This document shows, one piece after another, positions 48,505 to 57,378 of a stretch of DNA of 64,000 bases. A model generated the notes under the pieces. That model was not told the origin of the DNA, did no database searches, and saw only the letters and a program-made list of their open reading frames with translations. The position numbers and the translations under genes are program-made. The DNA comes from Agaricicola taiwanensis (GTDB taxonomy: Bacteria > Pseudomonadota > Alphaproteobacteria > Rhizobiales > Methylopilaceae), in NCBI RefSeq assembly GCF_014635245.1, contig NZ_BMCP01000001.1, forward strand, positions 1,364,001 to 1,428,000, in the 5' to 3' direction. Every line of letters begins with the position of its first letter. Position 1 is the first letter of the stretch.

Positions 48505-49176
48505 TTAGCCGAAGCCAAGTTGCTTGAGTGCGGGCCGAAGCTCACGATAACTGCCGATGACAGCATCTGCCCCAAGTTCTGCCGCAGGAACGTCAGTATA
48601 GCCGAAATCGACCAGCACGACCGGGATCGCCGCCTCGCGCCCGGCTCGAAGGTCGGTGAGGCTGTCTCCGATCATCACGGCGCGTTTGGCATCTCCGCCG
48701 GCACGTTCGATCGTGCCGAGAAGGTGGCGCGGGTCGGGTTTGGACGCGCCGAAGGTGTCGCCGCCGCCGATGGCCGCAAAATGTGGTGAGAGCTCCAACT
48801 GGTCGAGCACCATCCTGGCCAGTCGTTCCAGCTTGTTGGTGCAGACCGCAAGCCGCGCGCCTTCGAGGGCGAGTGACTCCAGCACCGGCACCATATCGGG
48901 AAAGGGGCGGCTCTCGAAGGCGATGTTGGCGACATAATGGTCCAGAAAGGCCGCCATCAGCTCATCGAAACGCTCGGGAGGAACACAGTGTCCATGTTCC
49001 CGCAGTCCCCGCTCGACGAGGGCGCGCACACCGGCGCCGACGAGATGCTTGGCATCGCCCAGCGAAACCGGGGCCAGCCCTTCCATGGCCAGCACCTTGT
49101 TGAGCGCCCCGATGAGATCGGGAGCCGTATCCACAAGCGTGCCGTCGAGATCGAAAACCAGTGTGACGTCGCGCAT
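48505..49176 (-). CDS. gph: Phosphoglycolate phosphatase
   Basis: HAD-superfamily phosphatase of 223 residues, cleaving 2-phosphoglycolate arising from DNA repair or Rubisco oxygenation. Motif I is VFDLDGTLVDTAPD (Asp9, Asp11), motif II is AVCTNK, motif III has the lysine in ASKPDPRHLL, and motif IV is MIGDSLTDLRAG. The cap domain is of the size found in Gph proteins. Other small phosphate monoesters are possible substrates. It lies between the chemoreceptor and a divergent small secreted-protein gene. Confidence 0.9.
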   Translation of the reverse strand: MRDVTLVFDLDGTLVDTAPDLIGALNKVLAMEGLAPVSLGDAKHLVGAGVRALVERGLREHGHCVPPERFDELMAAFLDHYVANIAFESRPFPDMVPVLESLALEGARLAVCTNKLERLARMVLDQLELSPHFAAIGGGDTFGASKPDPRHLLGTIERAGGDAKRAVMIGDSLTDLRAGREAAIPVVLVDFGYTDVPAAELGADAVIGSYRELRPALKQLGFG

Positions 49177-49277
49177 AATGGCTCTAACGAAGGTGTGACA
49201 AGAAAGCGGGGTCTGAATTCGGCGCGGACCATAGCCGCCGCGTATGATGCTGTCGATTCGGGGAAGGGAGCCTTGCC

Positions 49278-49658
49278 ATGACGAAATCCCAAAGATGCCT
49301 CTCGGCGGTCGCCCTGGCTCTCGTCACCATGGCGACGGCTGGATCCGCCGCGGCCGATGAATATATTTTCAAGGCCGCACCGCAGACCGACATCAACCGC
49401 GTCTACCGCGTCAACCGGCTGACCGGCGAAGTAGGAGCCTGCCAATATGCCTTGAAGGACAACAGCGTGGGCGTGACGCTCTGCTACGCCACGGGGGAGG
49501 GCGCCGGTCCCCAGAGCGAGCCCGGCGACTACGATCTGGTCGCCTCCAGCCATGAGCGTGAAGGCGGCATCTTTCGCGTCAACCGTCGCACGGGCGAGAT
49601 GAGCGTCTGCTATGTCCTGCCGCCCGATACCGTCGTTTGCACGCCGTCCTCGCGATAA
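49278..49658 (+). CDS. Secreted hypothetical protein with repeated VNR-TGE motif
   Basis: 126 residues with a signal peptide (1 to about 26, ending SAAADE). The mature part contains two similar units, VYRVNRLTGEVGACQYALK and IFRVNRRTGEMSVCYVLPP, each ending in a short strand with a cysteine. A third cysteine pair position is in VTLCYAT. The motif pattern suggests two beta-hairpin repeats. I do not recognise a family with a known role. It precedes gabD on the same strand by 79 bases. Confidence 0.75.
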   Translation: MTKSQRCLSAVALALVTMATAGSAAADEYIFKAAPQTDINRVYRVNRLTGEVGACQYALKDNSVGVTLCYATGEGAGPQSEPGDYDLVASSHEREGGIFRVNRRTGEMSVCYVLPPDTVVCTPSSR

Positions 49659-49737
49659 GGCCGGCAGGCTAGCGAGTTTGCGAGCGGGCGTGCTACACGC
49701 GGGTCCCGCCGAAACGCCAATGTAAGGAGCCGCCGTC

Positions 49738-51186
49738 ATGAAACTCAGCGACCAGTCCCTGCTGAAGGAGCAGTGCTACGTCGGTGGCGAATGGCTGGGC
49801 GAGCCTGCGGACGAAGTCACCAACCCCGCAACCGGTGAGGTTCTGGCCCGCGTGCCGCGCTTCGGCAGTGAGGAGGCGGCGCTTGCCATCGGCAAGGCGG
49901 AGGCGGCCTTCACGTCCTGGGCGGCGAAAACGGCAAAGGAACGCGCCGCGGTGATGCGGCGCTGGTATGAGTTGATGGTACAGCATCGGGAGGATCTAGC
50001 CCTCCTGATGACGAGCGAGCAGGGCAAACCGCTGGCTGAGGCCCGTGGCGAGGCGGATTACGCCGCCTCTTTCGTCGAGTTCTACGGAGAGGAAGCCAAG
50101 CGCATCAACGGCGAGACCTTGCCGAGCCACCGCGACGACGCCCGTATTCTGGTGCTGCGGCAGCCGGCCGGTGTGGTGGCGGCGATCACGCCTTGGAACT
50201 TCCCCATGGCCATGATCACGCGCAAATGTGCGCCGGCGCTGGCGGCCGGTTGCACGGTGGTGGTGAAACCTGCCGGAGAAACGCCGCTGACGGCGCTGGC
50301 ACTCGGCGTGCTGGCTGAAAAGGCCGGCGTTCCCGCGGGCGTGTTCAACATCGTCACCGGCGATGCCAAGGCCATCGGCGAGGTCTTCACCTCGCACCCG
50401 GCGGTGCGGGTGGTGGCCTTCACCGGCTCGACCCCCGTTGGCAAGCTCCTGATGAAGCAGGCGGCCGAAGGCGTGAAGAAGGTCGCGCTGGAACTCGGGG
50501 GCAACGCCCCCTTCATCGTCTTCGATGATGCCGATCTGGACGAGGCCGTTGCCGGCGCTATCATCTGCAAGTTCCGCAACATGGGCCAGACCTGTGTCTG
50601 CGCCAATCGCATCTATGTCCAGGATGGCATCTACGACAGCTTCATCGAAAAATTCGCCAAGGCCGCCGAGGGCCTGAAGGTCGGAAATGGTGCGGAAGCC
50701 AATGTGCAGCAGGGCCCGCTGATCACACCCAAGGCAGTGGACAAGGTCGAGCAGCATATCGCCGATGCCACGGAGAAGGGCGCCCGCGTCATGGTGGGCG
50801 GCAAGCGGCATTCGCTCGGCGGCACCTTTTTCCAGCCCACGGTCCTCGCCAACGTCACTCAGGACATGGCCATTGCCCATGAAGAGACCTTCGGGCCCGT
50901 GGCCGCGATCTTCCGTTTCCGTACCGAGGACGAGGTGGTGCGCTACGCCAACGACACGGAATTCGGCCTTGCAGCCTATTTCTATTCCCGCGACGTCGGC
51001 CGCATCTTCCGGGTTGGCGAAGCGCTGGAATACGGCATCGTCGGCATCAACTCCGGCCTGATTTCAACCGAGCTTGCGCCCTTCGGGGGCATCAAGGAGT
51101 CCGGTATGGGGCGCGAGGGCTCGCACCACGGCATCGATGAATTCACCAACATCAAATACATGCTGGTCGGAGGTCTCGGCACGTGA
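49738..51186 (+). CDS. gabD: NAD(P)-dependent succinate-semialdehyde dehydrogenase
   Basis: 482-residue aldehyde dehydrogenase oxidising succinate semialdehyde (from 4-aminobutyrate) to succinate. The catalytic residues are Glu252 ([11 protein letters not shown]) and Cys286 in GQTCVCANR, with a second cysteine at 288 as in GabD enzymes. The segment [23 protein letters not shown] is GabD-like. The stop overlaps the GTG start of rpiA. No gabT aminotransferase is near, so the source of the semialdehyde is not shown here; glutarate semialdehyde is an alternative substrate. Confidence 0.92.
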   Translation: MKLSDQSLLKEQCYVGGEWLGEPADEVTNPATGEVLARVPRFGSEEAALAIGKAEAAFTSWAAKTAKERAAVMRRWYELMVQHREDLALLMTSEQGKPLAEARGEADYAASFVEFYGEEAKRINGETLPSHRDDARILVLRQPAGVVAAITPWNFPMAMITRKCAPALAAGCTVVVKPAGETPLTALALGVLAEKAGVPAGVFNIVTGDAKAIGEVFTSHPAVRVVAFTGSTPVGKLLMKQAAEGVKKVALELGGNAPFIVFDDADLDEAVAGAIICKFRNMGQTCVCANRIYVQDGIYDSFIEKFAKAAEGLKVGNGAEANVQQGPLITPKAVDKVEQHIADATEKGARVMVGGKRHSLGGTFFQPTVLANVTQDMAIAHEETFGPVAAIFRFRTEDEVVRYANDTEFGLAAYFYSRDVGRIFRVGEALEYGIVGINSGLISTELAPFGGIKESGMGREGSHHGIDEFTNIKYMLVGGLGT

Positions 51187-51884
51187 CGCAGGACGAAGCA
51201 AAGCGGGCCGTCGCGGCCGTTGCGATTGAAGCTGTACGGCCGGGAATGCGCCTCGGTCTCGGGACCGGATCGACGGCAAAGCATTTCGTGGATCTCCTCG
51301 GGGAGCTGGTGCGCGACGGCCTTCAGGTCATCTGCGTTCCCACCTCCGAGGCGACACGCGCCCAGGCGCAGAGCCTGAACATTCCGCTCACGACCCTGGA
51401 CGAGACGCCGGAACTCGATCTGACGGTCGACGGCGCCGATGAACTGGACGCTCATCTCAATCTCATCAAGGGCGGCGGAGCCGCCCTTCTGCGCGAGAAG
51501 ATCGTCGCCGCCGCCAGCGCCCGGATGATCGTGATCGCCGACGCTTCGAAGAAGGTCGAGACGCTGGGCCGCTTTCCCTTGCCCATCGAGGTGATCCAGT
51601 TCGGTCTCGGCGCGACGAAGATCGCTGTCGCCAAAGCCATCGAGGCTGCCGGTTGCACCGGGCCGACGCGCTTGAGGCTTGCCGCTGACGGCCATCCTTT
51701 GGTCACGGATTCCGGCCATGTGATCCTTGACGCCGCACTGGAACGGATACCCGATGCGCGCGCCCTTGCCGACAATCTGGCCGCCGTTCCCGGCGTTGTC
51801 GAACACGGTCTTTTCATTGGTCTTGCCAGCGAGGCACTGATCGCCGGTCCAACCGGAGTTGAGCGCCTGGCGTCGCCCGCCTGA
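51183..51884 (+). CDS. rpiA: Ribose-5-phosphate isomerase A
   Basis: Cytosolic isomerase interconverting ribose 5-phosphate and ribulose 5-phosphate in the pentose phosphate pathway. GTG 51183 overlaps the gabD stop (GTGA), so it is translationally coupled. The 233-residue protein has [14 protein letters not shown] (phosphate loop), [25 protein letters not shown] (with catalytic Asp and Glu candidates), and [10 protein letters not shown] near the end. Length matches the family. Confidence 0.95.
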   Translation: MTQDEAKRAVAAVAIEAVRPGMRLGLGTGSTAKHFVDLLGELVRDGLQVICVPTSEATRAQAQSLNIPLTTLDETPELDLTVDGADELDAHLNLIKGGGAALLREKIVAAASARMIVIADASKKVETLGRFPLPIEVIQFGLGATKIAVAKAIEAAGCTGPTRLRLAADGHPLVTDSGHVILDAALERIPDARALADNLAAVPGVVEHGLFIGLASEALIAGPTGVERLASPA

Positions 51885-51918
51885 AGCGGGATGTTCGTTT
51901 ACCGGAGGAATGATCCCT

Positions 51919-52449
51919 ATGAAGTCCCTTACGTCTTCCCTGTCGGCCATTGCGCTGGCGGCGGCCCTCGTGCTTCCGGCATCGGCCGCATTCGCGCAGG
52001 CGCCGACCACGACCCAGGCTCAGGCCGAGATCTCACCCGAACATCTGGCGCTTGCGCGGGCGGTCATCGATTTCACCGGAGCCGGTAATAGCTTCGACAA
52101 TATCGTTCCGCAGATCCTGGCTGACGCGCAGGCGCTGATCCTGCGCACGCAGCCGGCGCTTCAGAGCGATCTTGCCGCGGTCGTGCCGCAGCTGGAGCAG
52201 GAATTCGAAAAGCGCCGTGATGATCTTCTCAACGACATCGCCCGCACCTATGCCGAATCCTTCTCCGAGGATGAGCTGAAGCAGATCGCCGCCTTCTATC
52301 AATCCGCCATTGGCCGCAAGCTCACCGAGACGACGCCGAAGGTGCTGGAGCAGAGCTACGTCAAGGCGCGCAACTGGGGTCAGGCTGTATCCTCTGAGGT
52401 CATGATCCGGCTGCGTGAGGAGATGGAAAAGCGCGGGCACAATATCTGA
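51919..52449 (+). CDS. Secreted DUF2059 protein
   Basis: 176-residue protein with a signal peptide (1 to about 28, ending AAFAQ) followed by a helical DUF2059 domain. ATG 51919 is ten bases after GGAGG (51904-51908); ATG 51910 would be only one base away. Family marks are LARAVIDFTGAGNSFDNIVPQ and the later YAESFSEDELKQIAAFYQSAIGRKL. The molecular role is unknown, and the protein is periplasmic. It is probably co-transcribed with gabD-rpiA upstream and gor downstream. Confidence 0.88.
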   Translation: MKSLTSSLSAIALAAALVLPASAAFAQAPTTTQAQAEISPEHLALARAVIDFTGAGNSFDNIVPQILADAQALILRTQPALQSDLAAVVPQLEQEFEKRRDDLLNDIARTYAESFSEDELKQIAAFYQSAIGRKLTETTPKVLEQSYVKARNWGQAVSSEVMIRLREEMEKRGHNI

Positions 52450-52515
52450 CCTGAACCCAGACGGTCGCGCTATGGTGCGGCCTTCCATCCGCACCTGCTG
52501 TCCCGGAAGATCAAG

Positions 52516-53889
52516 ATGAAAACGGAAGTCGATTTCTTCGTCATCGGCGGAGGATCAGGCGGAGTACGTGCCGCGCGGATCGCCGCGCAACACGGTGCCT
52601 CCGTCGCCATCGCTGAGGAATATCGCTTCGGAGGCACCTGCGTGGTGCGGGGCTGCGTGCCGAAAAAGCTGTTCGTCTACGCCAGCCGCTTTCACGACGC
52701 CTTCGAAGATGCCAGGGGCTTTGGCTGGAGCGTTGGCGACATCGCGTTCGATTGGAAGGTGTTGAAGCAGGCCAAGGATACGGAGATCCAGCGCCTGACC
52801 GAGGTCTATGAGCGCAACATGCACCGTGCCGACGTCGAGGTGCATAAGACGAGGGCGGTCCTAGAGGATGCCAACGCGGTTCGCCTCGCCGATGGGACGG
52901 TGATCAAGGCCAGGCATATCCTCATCGCCACCGGCGGGCGACCGCACATGCTGGACATCCCCGGAGGGGAGTTCGCCATCAGTTCCGATGACATCTTCGA
53001 GATGGAGGCCCTGCCGGCGCGCATGACCATCATCGGCGGCGGCTACATCGCGGTGGAGTTCGCGGCGCTGCTGCAGCGCCTGGGGGTCAAGGTCACGCTG
53101 GTGCACCGCGGCCCCATGCTGCTCGCCGGCTTTGACGAAGATCTGCGCATCGGTGTCATGGCCACCCTGCAGGCCGCTGGCGTGAATCTAAAGATGAACG
53201 ACACGGTCGAAGAGATTCAGAAATCAGGCCAATCTTTCCTCACGACCTTCGCAACAGGTGATCAGGTCGAGACGGACCTTGTTCTGATGGCAACCGGCCG
53301 GCGGCCGAATACATCGCAGCTGGGCTTGGAAAAATTGGGCGTGAAGATGAACGCCAAAGGGGCCATCGAGGTCGACGCGGCCTCGCGCTCGAGCGTCCCC
53401 TCCATCTATGCCGTCGGTGATGTGACCGACCGTGCCAATCTCACGCCTGTCGCCATTCGCGAAGGCCATGCCGTGGCCGACAGCCTGTTCGGGGAGATGG
53501 CCTGGACCGTTGATCATGACCTGATCGCAACAGCCGTTTTCAGCACGCCGGAGCTTGGAACCGTCGGTATGACGGAGGCTGCGGCCCGCGCCAGGGAAAT
53601 CGACATCGACGTTTACCGCACGCTGTTCCGTCCCATGAAGCATGTTCTCAGCGGGCGCGATGAGCGGACCATCATGAAGCTCGTCGTCGACAAGAAGACG
53701 GATCGCGTGCTGGGCGTCCATATCCTCGGCGAGGATGCGGGCGAGATGATCCAAACGGTGGCGATCGCCGTCACGATGAGGGCGACCAAGGCGGACTTCG
53801 ACCGCACCATGGCGGTTCATCCGACAGCGGCGGAAGAGCTCGTCACTCTCCGGGAAAAAATGCACGTCCCCAATCCGGGCAGCGTTTAA
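52516..53889 (+). CDS. gor: Glutathione-disulfide reductase
   Basis: FAD-dependent enzyme reducing oxidised glutathione with NADPH. The 457-residue protein has the FAD motif FFVIGGGSGGVRAARIAA, the redox disulfide GGTCVVRGCVPKK (Cys42, Cys47), an NADPH motif IIGGGYIAVEFAALLQRLG and the C-terminal catalytic base in MAVHPTAAEELVTL. The spacing GGTCVVRGCVPKK is that of glutathione reductases rather than lipoamide dehydrogenases. It follows the DUF2059 gene after 66 bases. Confidence 0.93.
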   Translation: MKTEVDFFVIGGGSGGVRAARIAAQHGASVAIAEEYRFGGTCVVRGCVPKKLFVYASRFHDAFEDARGFGWSVGDIAFDWKVLKQAKDTEIQRLTEVYERNMHRADVEVHKTRAVLEDANAVRLADGTVIKARHILIATGGRPHMLDIPGGEFAISSDDIFEMEALPARMTIIGGGYIAVEFAALLQRLGVKVTLVHRGPMLLAGFDEDLRIGVMATLQAAGVNLKMNDTVEEIQKSGQSFLTTFATGDQVETDLVLMATGRRPNTSQLGLEKLGVKMNAKGAIEVDAASRSSVPSIYAVGDVTDRANLTPVAIREGHAVADSLFGEMAWTVDHDLIATAVFSTPELGTVGMTEAAARAREIDIDVYRTLFRPMKHVLSGRDERTIMKLVVDKKTDRVLGVHILGEDAGEMIQTVAIAVTMRATKADFDRTMAVHPTAAEELVTLREKMHVPNPGSV

Positions 53890-54090
53890 TCGCTACAGGG
53901 CTGACGTTCCTGCATGGCTGCCAGCCATCTGTGGGAGTTTCGCGGGCTCCTACCTACATACGCGTGATCTGCAAGCCGGAGAATCGAGCCCGGTTCATTT
54001 TAGCACACTGTCAAGCTGACGCTTGGCCCGGTGCATCAGCGGGTTTATAAGGCGCGCGATGCAAACGTGAACGCGTGGAAGGAATATACA

Positions 54091-55476
54091 ATGGCGCAGT
54101 TGTGGAGCCCGGACAGCTGGAGGTCGAAGCCGATCGTCCAGGTGCCTTCCTATCCCGATCCCGCAGTCCTGAAGGCTGTGGAGGAGCAACTCGCGACATT
54201 TCCGCCGCTCGTTTTTGCAGGTGAGGCCCGCAAGCTGAAGCGCGCGCTGGGCAAGGTCGCCGCCGGCGAGGCCTTCTTGCTGCAGGGGGGCGATTGCGCC
54301 GAGAGCTTCGCCGAACATGGCGCTGACAACATCCGCGATTTCTTCCGCGTGTTCCTGCAGATGGCCGTGGTGCTGACCTTCGCAGCCTCGTCACCTGTGG
54401 TGAAGGTGGGCCGCGTCGCGGGCCAGTTCGCCAAGCCGCGTTCGGCGGACACCGAGACCGTCGATGGCGTGACGCTGCCGAGTTACCGCGGCGACATCAT
54501 CAATGACATCGGCTTCACGGCGGAGGCACGCCTTCCGGATCCGCAGCGTCTGCTGCGTGCATACCGGCAGTCCGCGGCGACGCTGAACCTGCTGCGGGCC
54601 TTCGCCACTGGTGGTTACGCCAATCTCGACCATGTGCATTCCTGGATGCTGGGCTTCGTCAAGGAAAGCCCCCAGTCCAGCAAGTACCGGGAGCTGGCGG
54701 ACCGCATCACCGAGACGCTCGACTTCATGCGGGCCTGCGGCGTTGATCCGGAAGGTCATCCGGAACTGCGCACCACCGAGATCTACACCAGCCATGAGGC
54801 TCTTCTTCTCAATGTGGAAGAGGCCATGACCCGCGTCGATTCCACCTCGGGCGACTGGTACGCCACATCAGGACACATGCTGTGGATCGGAGACCGCACG
54901 CGGCAGCCGGACCACGCGCATGTCGAGTTCTGCCGCGGCGTGAAGAACCCAATCGGTATCAAGTGCGGCCCCTCGCTCGCCATTGACGAGCTAAAGCGCC
55001 TCCTTGATCTTCTTGATCCCGACAACGAGCCGGGCCGGATCACACTGATCGCGCGCTTCGGTTCCGACAAGGTGGCCGATCATCTGCCGGCCATGGTGCG
55101 GGGCCTGAAGGCTGAAGGTCGCAATGTGGTCTGGTCGTGCGATCCGATGCATGGCAACACCATCAAGGCGACCAGCGGCTACAAGACCCGACCGTTCGAG
55201 CGCATCTTGCAGGAGGTTCAGGCCTTCTTCGCCGTGCATCGCGCGGAGGGCACCCATGCCGGCGGCATCCATGTGGAAATGACCGGCAAGAATGTCACCG
55301 AATGCACCGGCGGTGCTCGTGCCATCACCGATATGGATCTGTCCGATCGCTACCACACCTATTGCGATCCGCGCCTCAACGCGGAACAGGCGATCGAGCT
55401 CGCCTTCATGGTGGCGGAAGAGTTGAAGAAGGAACGGCTGACGCGCGAACGACCGCGGGTTGTTGCGGCCGAGTAA
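54091..55476 (+). CDS. Class II 3-deoxy-7-phosphoheptulonate synthase
   Basis: DAHP synthase joining phosphoenolpyruvate and erythrose 4-phosphate in the first step of the shikimate pathway, of the plant-like class II (AroA-II) type. ATG 54091 follows GGAAGG at 54077-54082 (461 residues); the frame extends 20 codons without support. Signature segments are [63 protein letters not shown] and [18 protein letters not shown]. It is followed by a strong terminator. No other aro gene is near. Confidence 0.95.
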   Translation: MAQLWSPDSWRSKPIVQVPSYPDPAVLKAVEEQLATFPPLVFAGEARKLKRALGKVAAGEAFLLQGGDCAESFAEHGADNIRDFFRVFLQMAVVLTFAASSPVVKVGRVAGQFAKPRSADTETVDGVTLPSYRGDIINDIGFTAEARLPDPQRLLRAYRQSAATLNLLRAFATGGYANLDHVHSWMLGFVKESPQSSKYRELADRITETLDFMRACGVDPEGHPELRTTEIYTSHEALLLNVEEAMTRVDSTSGDWYATSGHMLWIGDRTRQPDHAHVEFCRGVKNPIGIKCGPSLAIDELKRLLDLLDPDNEPGRITLIARFGSDKVADHLPAMVRGLKAEGRNVVWSCDPMHGNTIKATSGYKTRPFERILQEVQAFFAVHRAEGTHAGGIHVEMTGKNVTECTGGARAITDMDLSDRYHTYCDPRLNAEQAIELAFMVAEELKKERLTRERPRVVAAE

Positions 55477-55486
55477 GGAACGACAA

Positions 55487-55511
55487 AAACGCCCGGCCTG
55501 GCCGGGCGTTT
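55487..55511. terminator. Terminator after the DAHP synthase gene
   Basis: An 11-base-pair stem (55487-55497 with 55501-55511) with a three-base loop CTG has a T-rich right arm and A-rich left arm, so it can act in both directions between the convergent DAHP synthase and small membrane protein genes. Confidence 0.85.
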
Positions 55512-55526
55512 CTGCTTCTGGTCTGC

Positions 55527-55721
55527 TTAGGAGGGCCGGACTTCCTTCTTCAGAGATTCGCGCCTCTCCGGATAGGATTCCGGATGCTCGTACATTTCAT
55601 GGGTCGCCTTCTCGGTAATCCGATCGTTGGCGCGGTTTCGCGTGCTGTACTGGACAACACCCCAGATCAGCGCCGCGAACAGCACCACAGTGCCCAACCC
55701 CCACAGAAGTTCCGGTGACAT
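55527..55721 (-). CDS. Small single-helix membrane protein, 64 residues
   Basis: The protein has one N-terminal transmembrane helix (about 5-24; LLWGLGTVVLFAALIWGVVQY) and a charged C-terminal tail of about 40 residues rich in Arg, Glu and Tyr. ATG 55721 has GGGAG with a spacing of eight, supporting translation. I do not recognise a family with a known role. It is flanked by the DAHP synthase terminator and the oxidoreductase gene. Confidence 0.7.
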   Translation of the reverse strand: MSPELLWGLGTVVLFAALIWGVVQYSTRNRANDRITEKATHEMYEHPESYPERRESLKKEVRPS

Positions 55722-55805
55722 GGCATCGCTCCCTTTGTTCTGGATGCCGCATTTTCACGCGGCAATCTCTTGTCAGGAAAACAGAGGCCTGCCACCGATG
55801 GTTCC

Positions 55806-56822
55806 TTAGAAACCCTCGAGGACGGTCTTGCCGATCGAACTGCCGCTTTCAATTTTCTGGTGGACCGCCCGCAGGTTGGCCGCGTTGATCCCCTTCACCC
55901 GTTCGGTCAGTGTCGTCACCAGAAGGCCAGCATCCACCAGAGACGATACTTCCATCAAAAGACGATGCTGCTCGATCATGTCGGCGGTCTTCTGTACGGG
56001 ACGCGTGAACATCAGCTCCCACAGGAAGCCGGCGGCTTTGCTCTTGAGCTTGCGCACATCGATGACGTCTTCCGGATCGTCGATCACGCCGATCAGGCCC
56101 TGGGGCGCGATGATGTCGATATAGGCGTCGAAATGGACCGCCGTTCCCGTGATGCTGAAGATGTAACGTGGGGCGGTAACACCCAGTGACTTGATCTGCT
56201 CGGCCATCGGTTTGCTGTGGTCGATGACATGATGGGCGCCCATCTTCCTGGCAAAGGCGGCGGTCTCGGGGCGTGACGCCGTCGTGATGACGGTCAGGCG
56301 TGTCAGACGGCGCGCAAGCTGGGTGGCGATGGAACCGACGCCGCCGGCACCGGCCATGATGAGGATGCTCTCGCCGGACCCGCCGCCCGGAGTGATGCGG
56401 AAGCGGTCGAACAGCATCTCCCAGGCTGTGATTGAGACGAGTGGCAAGGCCGCCGCTTCCGCGAAGTCCAGGGTCTTCGGCTTGATGCCGACGATACGCT
56501 CATCGACGAGGTGAAGCTCGCTGTTGGTGCCGGGGCGCGAGATATCGCCGGCATAAAACACCTCGTCGCCCGGCGAGAAGAGGGTGACCTCCGGCCCGAC
56601 GGCCTCCACGACGCCGGCAGCATCGTACCCCAGCACCTTGGGCGCCTCAGGCGTTCCCGGCGCGCGCTTGCGCACTTTGGTGTCGACCGGATTGACGGAG
56701 ACGGCCTGGACTCGGACGAGAAGATCATGGCCCTCAGGGGCGGCGGGAGCGGGCAGGGTGACATCGCTCAGTGCCTCGGCGTGGGAGATCGGCTGGTTCG
56801 ATGTCGAGGCTATGGCTTTCAT
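55806..56822 (-). CDS. Zinc-type alcohol dehydrogenase/quinone oxidoreductase family protein
   Basis: 338-residue medium-chain dehydrogenase/reductase related to quinone oxidoreductases. The N-terminal half has VNPVDTKVRKRAPG and the GYDAAGVVEAVGPEV motif of non-metal MDR enzymes. The nucleotide motif is MAGAGGVGSIATQLARRL. Cysteine zinc ligands are absent, so despite the usual family name it is probably zinc-free. It is divergent from an HxlR-type regulator, a common pairing for electrophile or quinone stress responses. Confidence 0.9.
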   Translation of the reverse strand: MKAIASTSNQPISHAEALSDVTLPAPAAPEGHDLLVRVQAVSVNPVDTKVRKRAPGTPEAPKVLGYDAAGVVEAVGPEVTLFSPGDEVFYAGDISRPGTNSELHLVDERIVGIKPKTLDFAEAAALPLVSITAWEMLFDRFRITPGGGSGESILIMAGAGGVGSIATQLARRLTRLTVITTASRPETAAFARKMGAHHVIDHSKPMAEQIKSLGVTAPRYIFSITGTAVHFDAYIDIIAPQGLIGVIDDPEDVIDVRKLKSKAAGFLWELMFTRPVQKTADMIEQHRLLMEVSSLVDAGLLVTTLTERVKGINAANLRAVHQKIESGSSIGKTVLEGF

Positions 56823-56931
56823 GATTCAATCCCTATGATGCGTGTCGATGCTGCGGCGGCGTCGGATCGATCGTCACAAGATCAGATGTCGGCAGCCGGT
56901 TTCAAGAACGCACAGAATCGTCCGCCAGGAT

Positions 56932-56950
56932 ACAAACTGTGCCTGTAAGT
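56932..56950. promoter_or_regulatory. Imperfect inverted repeat, candidate HxlR operator
   Basis: ACAAAC (56932-56937) and GTAAGT (56945-56950) form an imperfect dyad with a seven-base spacer in the region between the oxidoreductase and HxlR genes, just before the regulator's Shine-Dalgarno (GAGG, 56951-56954). The position fits autorepression; four of six bases match across the arms. Confidence 0.3.
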
Positions 56951-56964
56951 GAGGTCAGAGCGTG

Positions 56965-57324
56965 ATGAAAAACGTGCCTTACGGCTGTGCTCCGGGCTGC
57001 CCGGTCGAACAGACGCTCGCCGTCATGGGCGGCAAATGGAAGGGGGTGATCCTCTATCATCTCCTCGACGGCACGATGCGCTTCAACGAACTCATGCGCC
57101 AGATCCCGAGCGTGACACAGCGGATGCTGACCCGGCAATTGCGCGAGCTGGAATCGGCGGGCCTCGTCCGAAGAACCGTCTATCCTGTGGTGCCGCCACG
57201 GGTGGAGTATGATCTGACGGATCTCGGGCGTTCGCTGGAGGCGATTGTCCGGGCCATGCGTGATTGGGGCGAGCTTTATCGCCGAAGGCTGGAGGAGGTT
57301 CCGGCAGGCATAGCTGCCGAATAA
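56965..57324 (+). CDS. HxlR-family transcriptional regulator
   Basis: About 119-residue winged-helix regulator of the HxlR (DUF24) family. Start is ATG 56965, or GTG 56962 one codon earlier; both lie behind GAGG at 56951-56954. The N-terminal CAPGCPVEQTLAVMGGKWK carries the family cysteines used by relatives such as YodB and HypR to sense quinones or reactive species; the recognition helix region is RFNELMRQIPSVTQRMLTRQL. It is divergent from the quinone oxidoreductase-like gene, which it probably controls. Confidence 0.9.
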   Translation: MKNVPYGCAPGCPVEQTLAVMGGKWKGVILYHLLDGTMRFNELMRQIPSVTQRMLTRQLRELESAGLVRRTVYPVVPPRVEYDLTDLGRSLEAIVRAMRDWGELYRRRLEEVPAGIAAE

Positions 57325-57378
57325 TTCGTTTTCCTTCGTCCATCTGGCTTCGACGCCGCTTCGAACTACATCCCCGAC

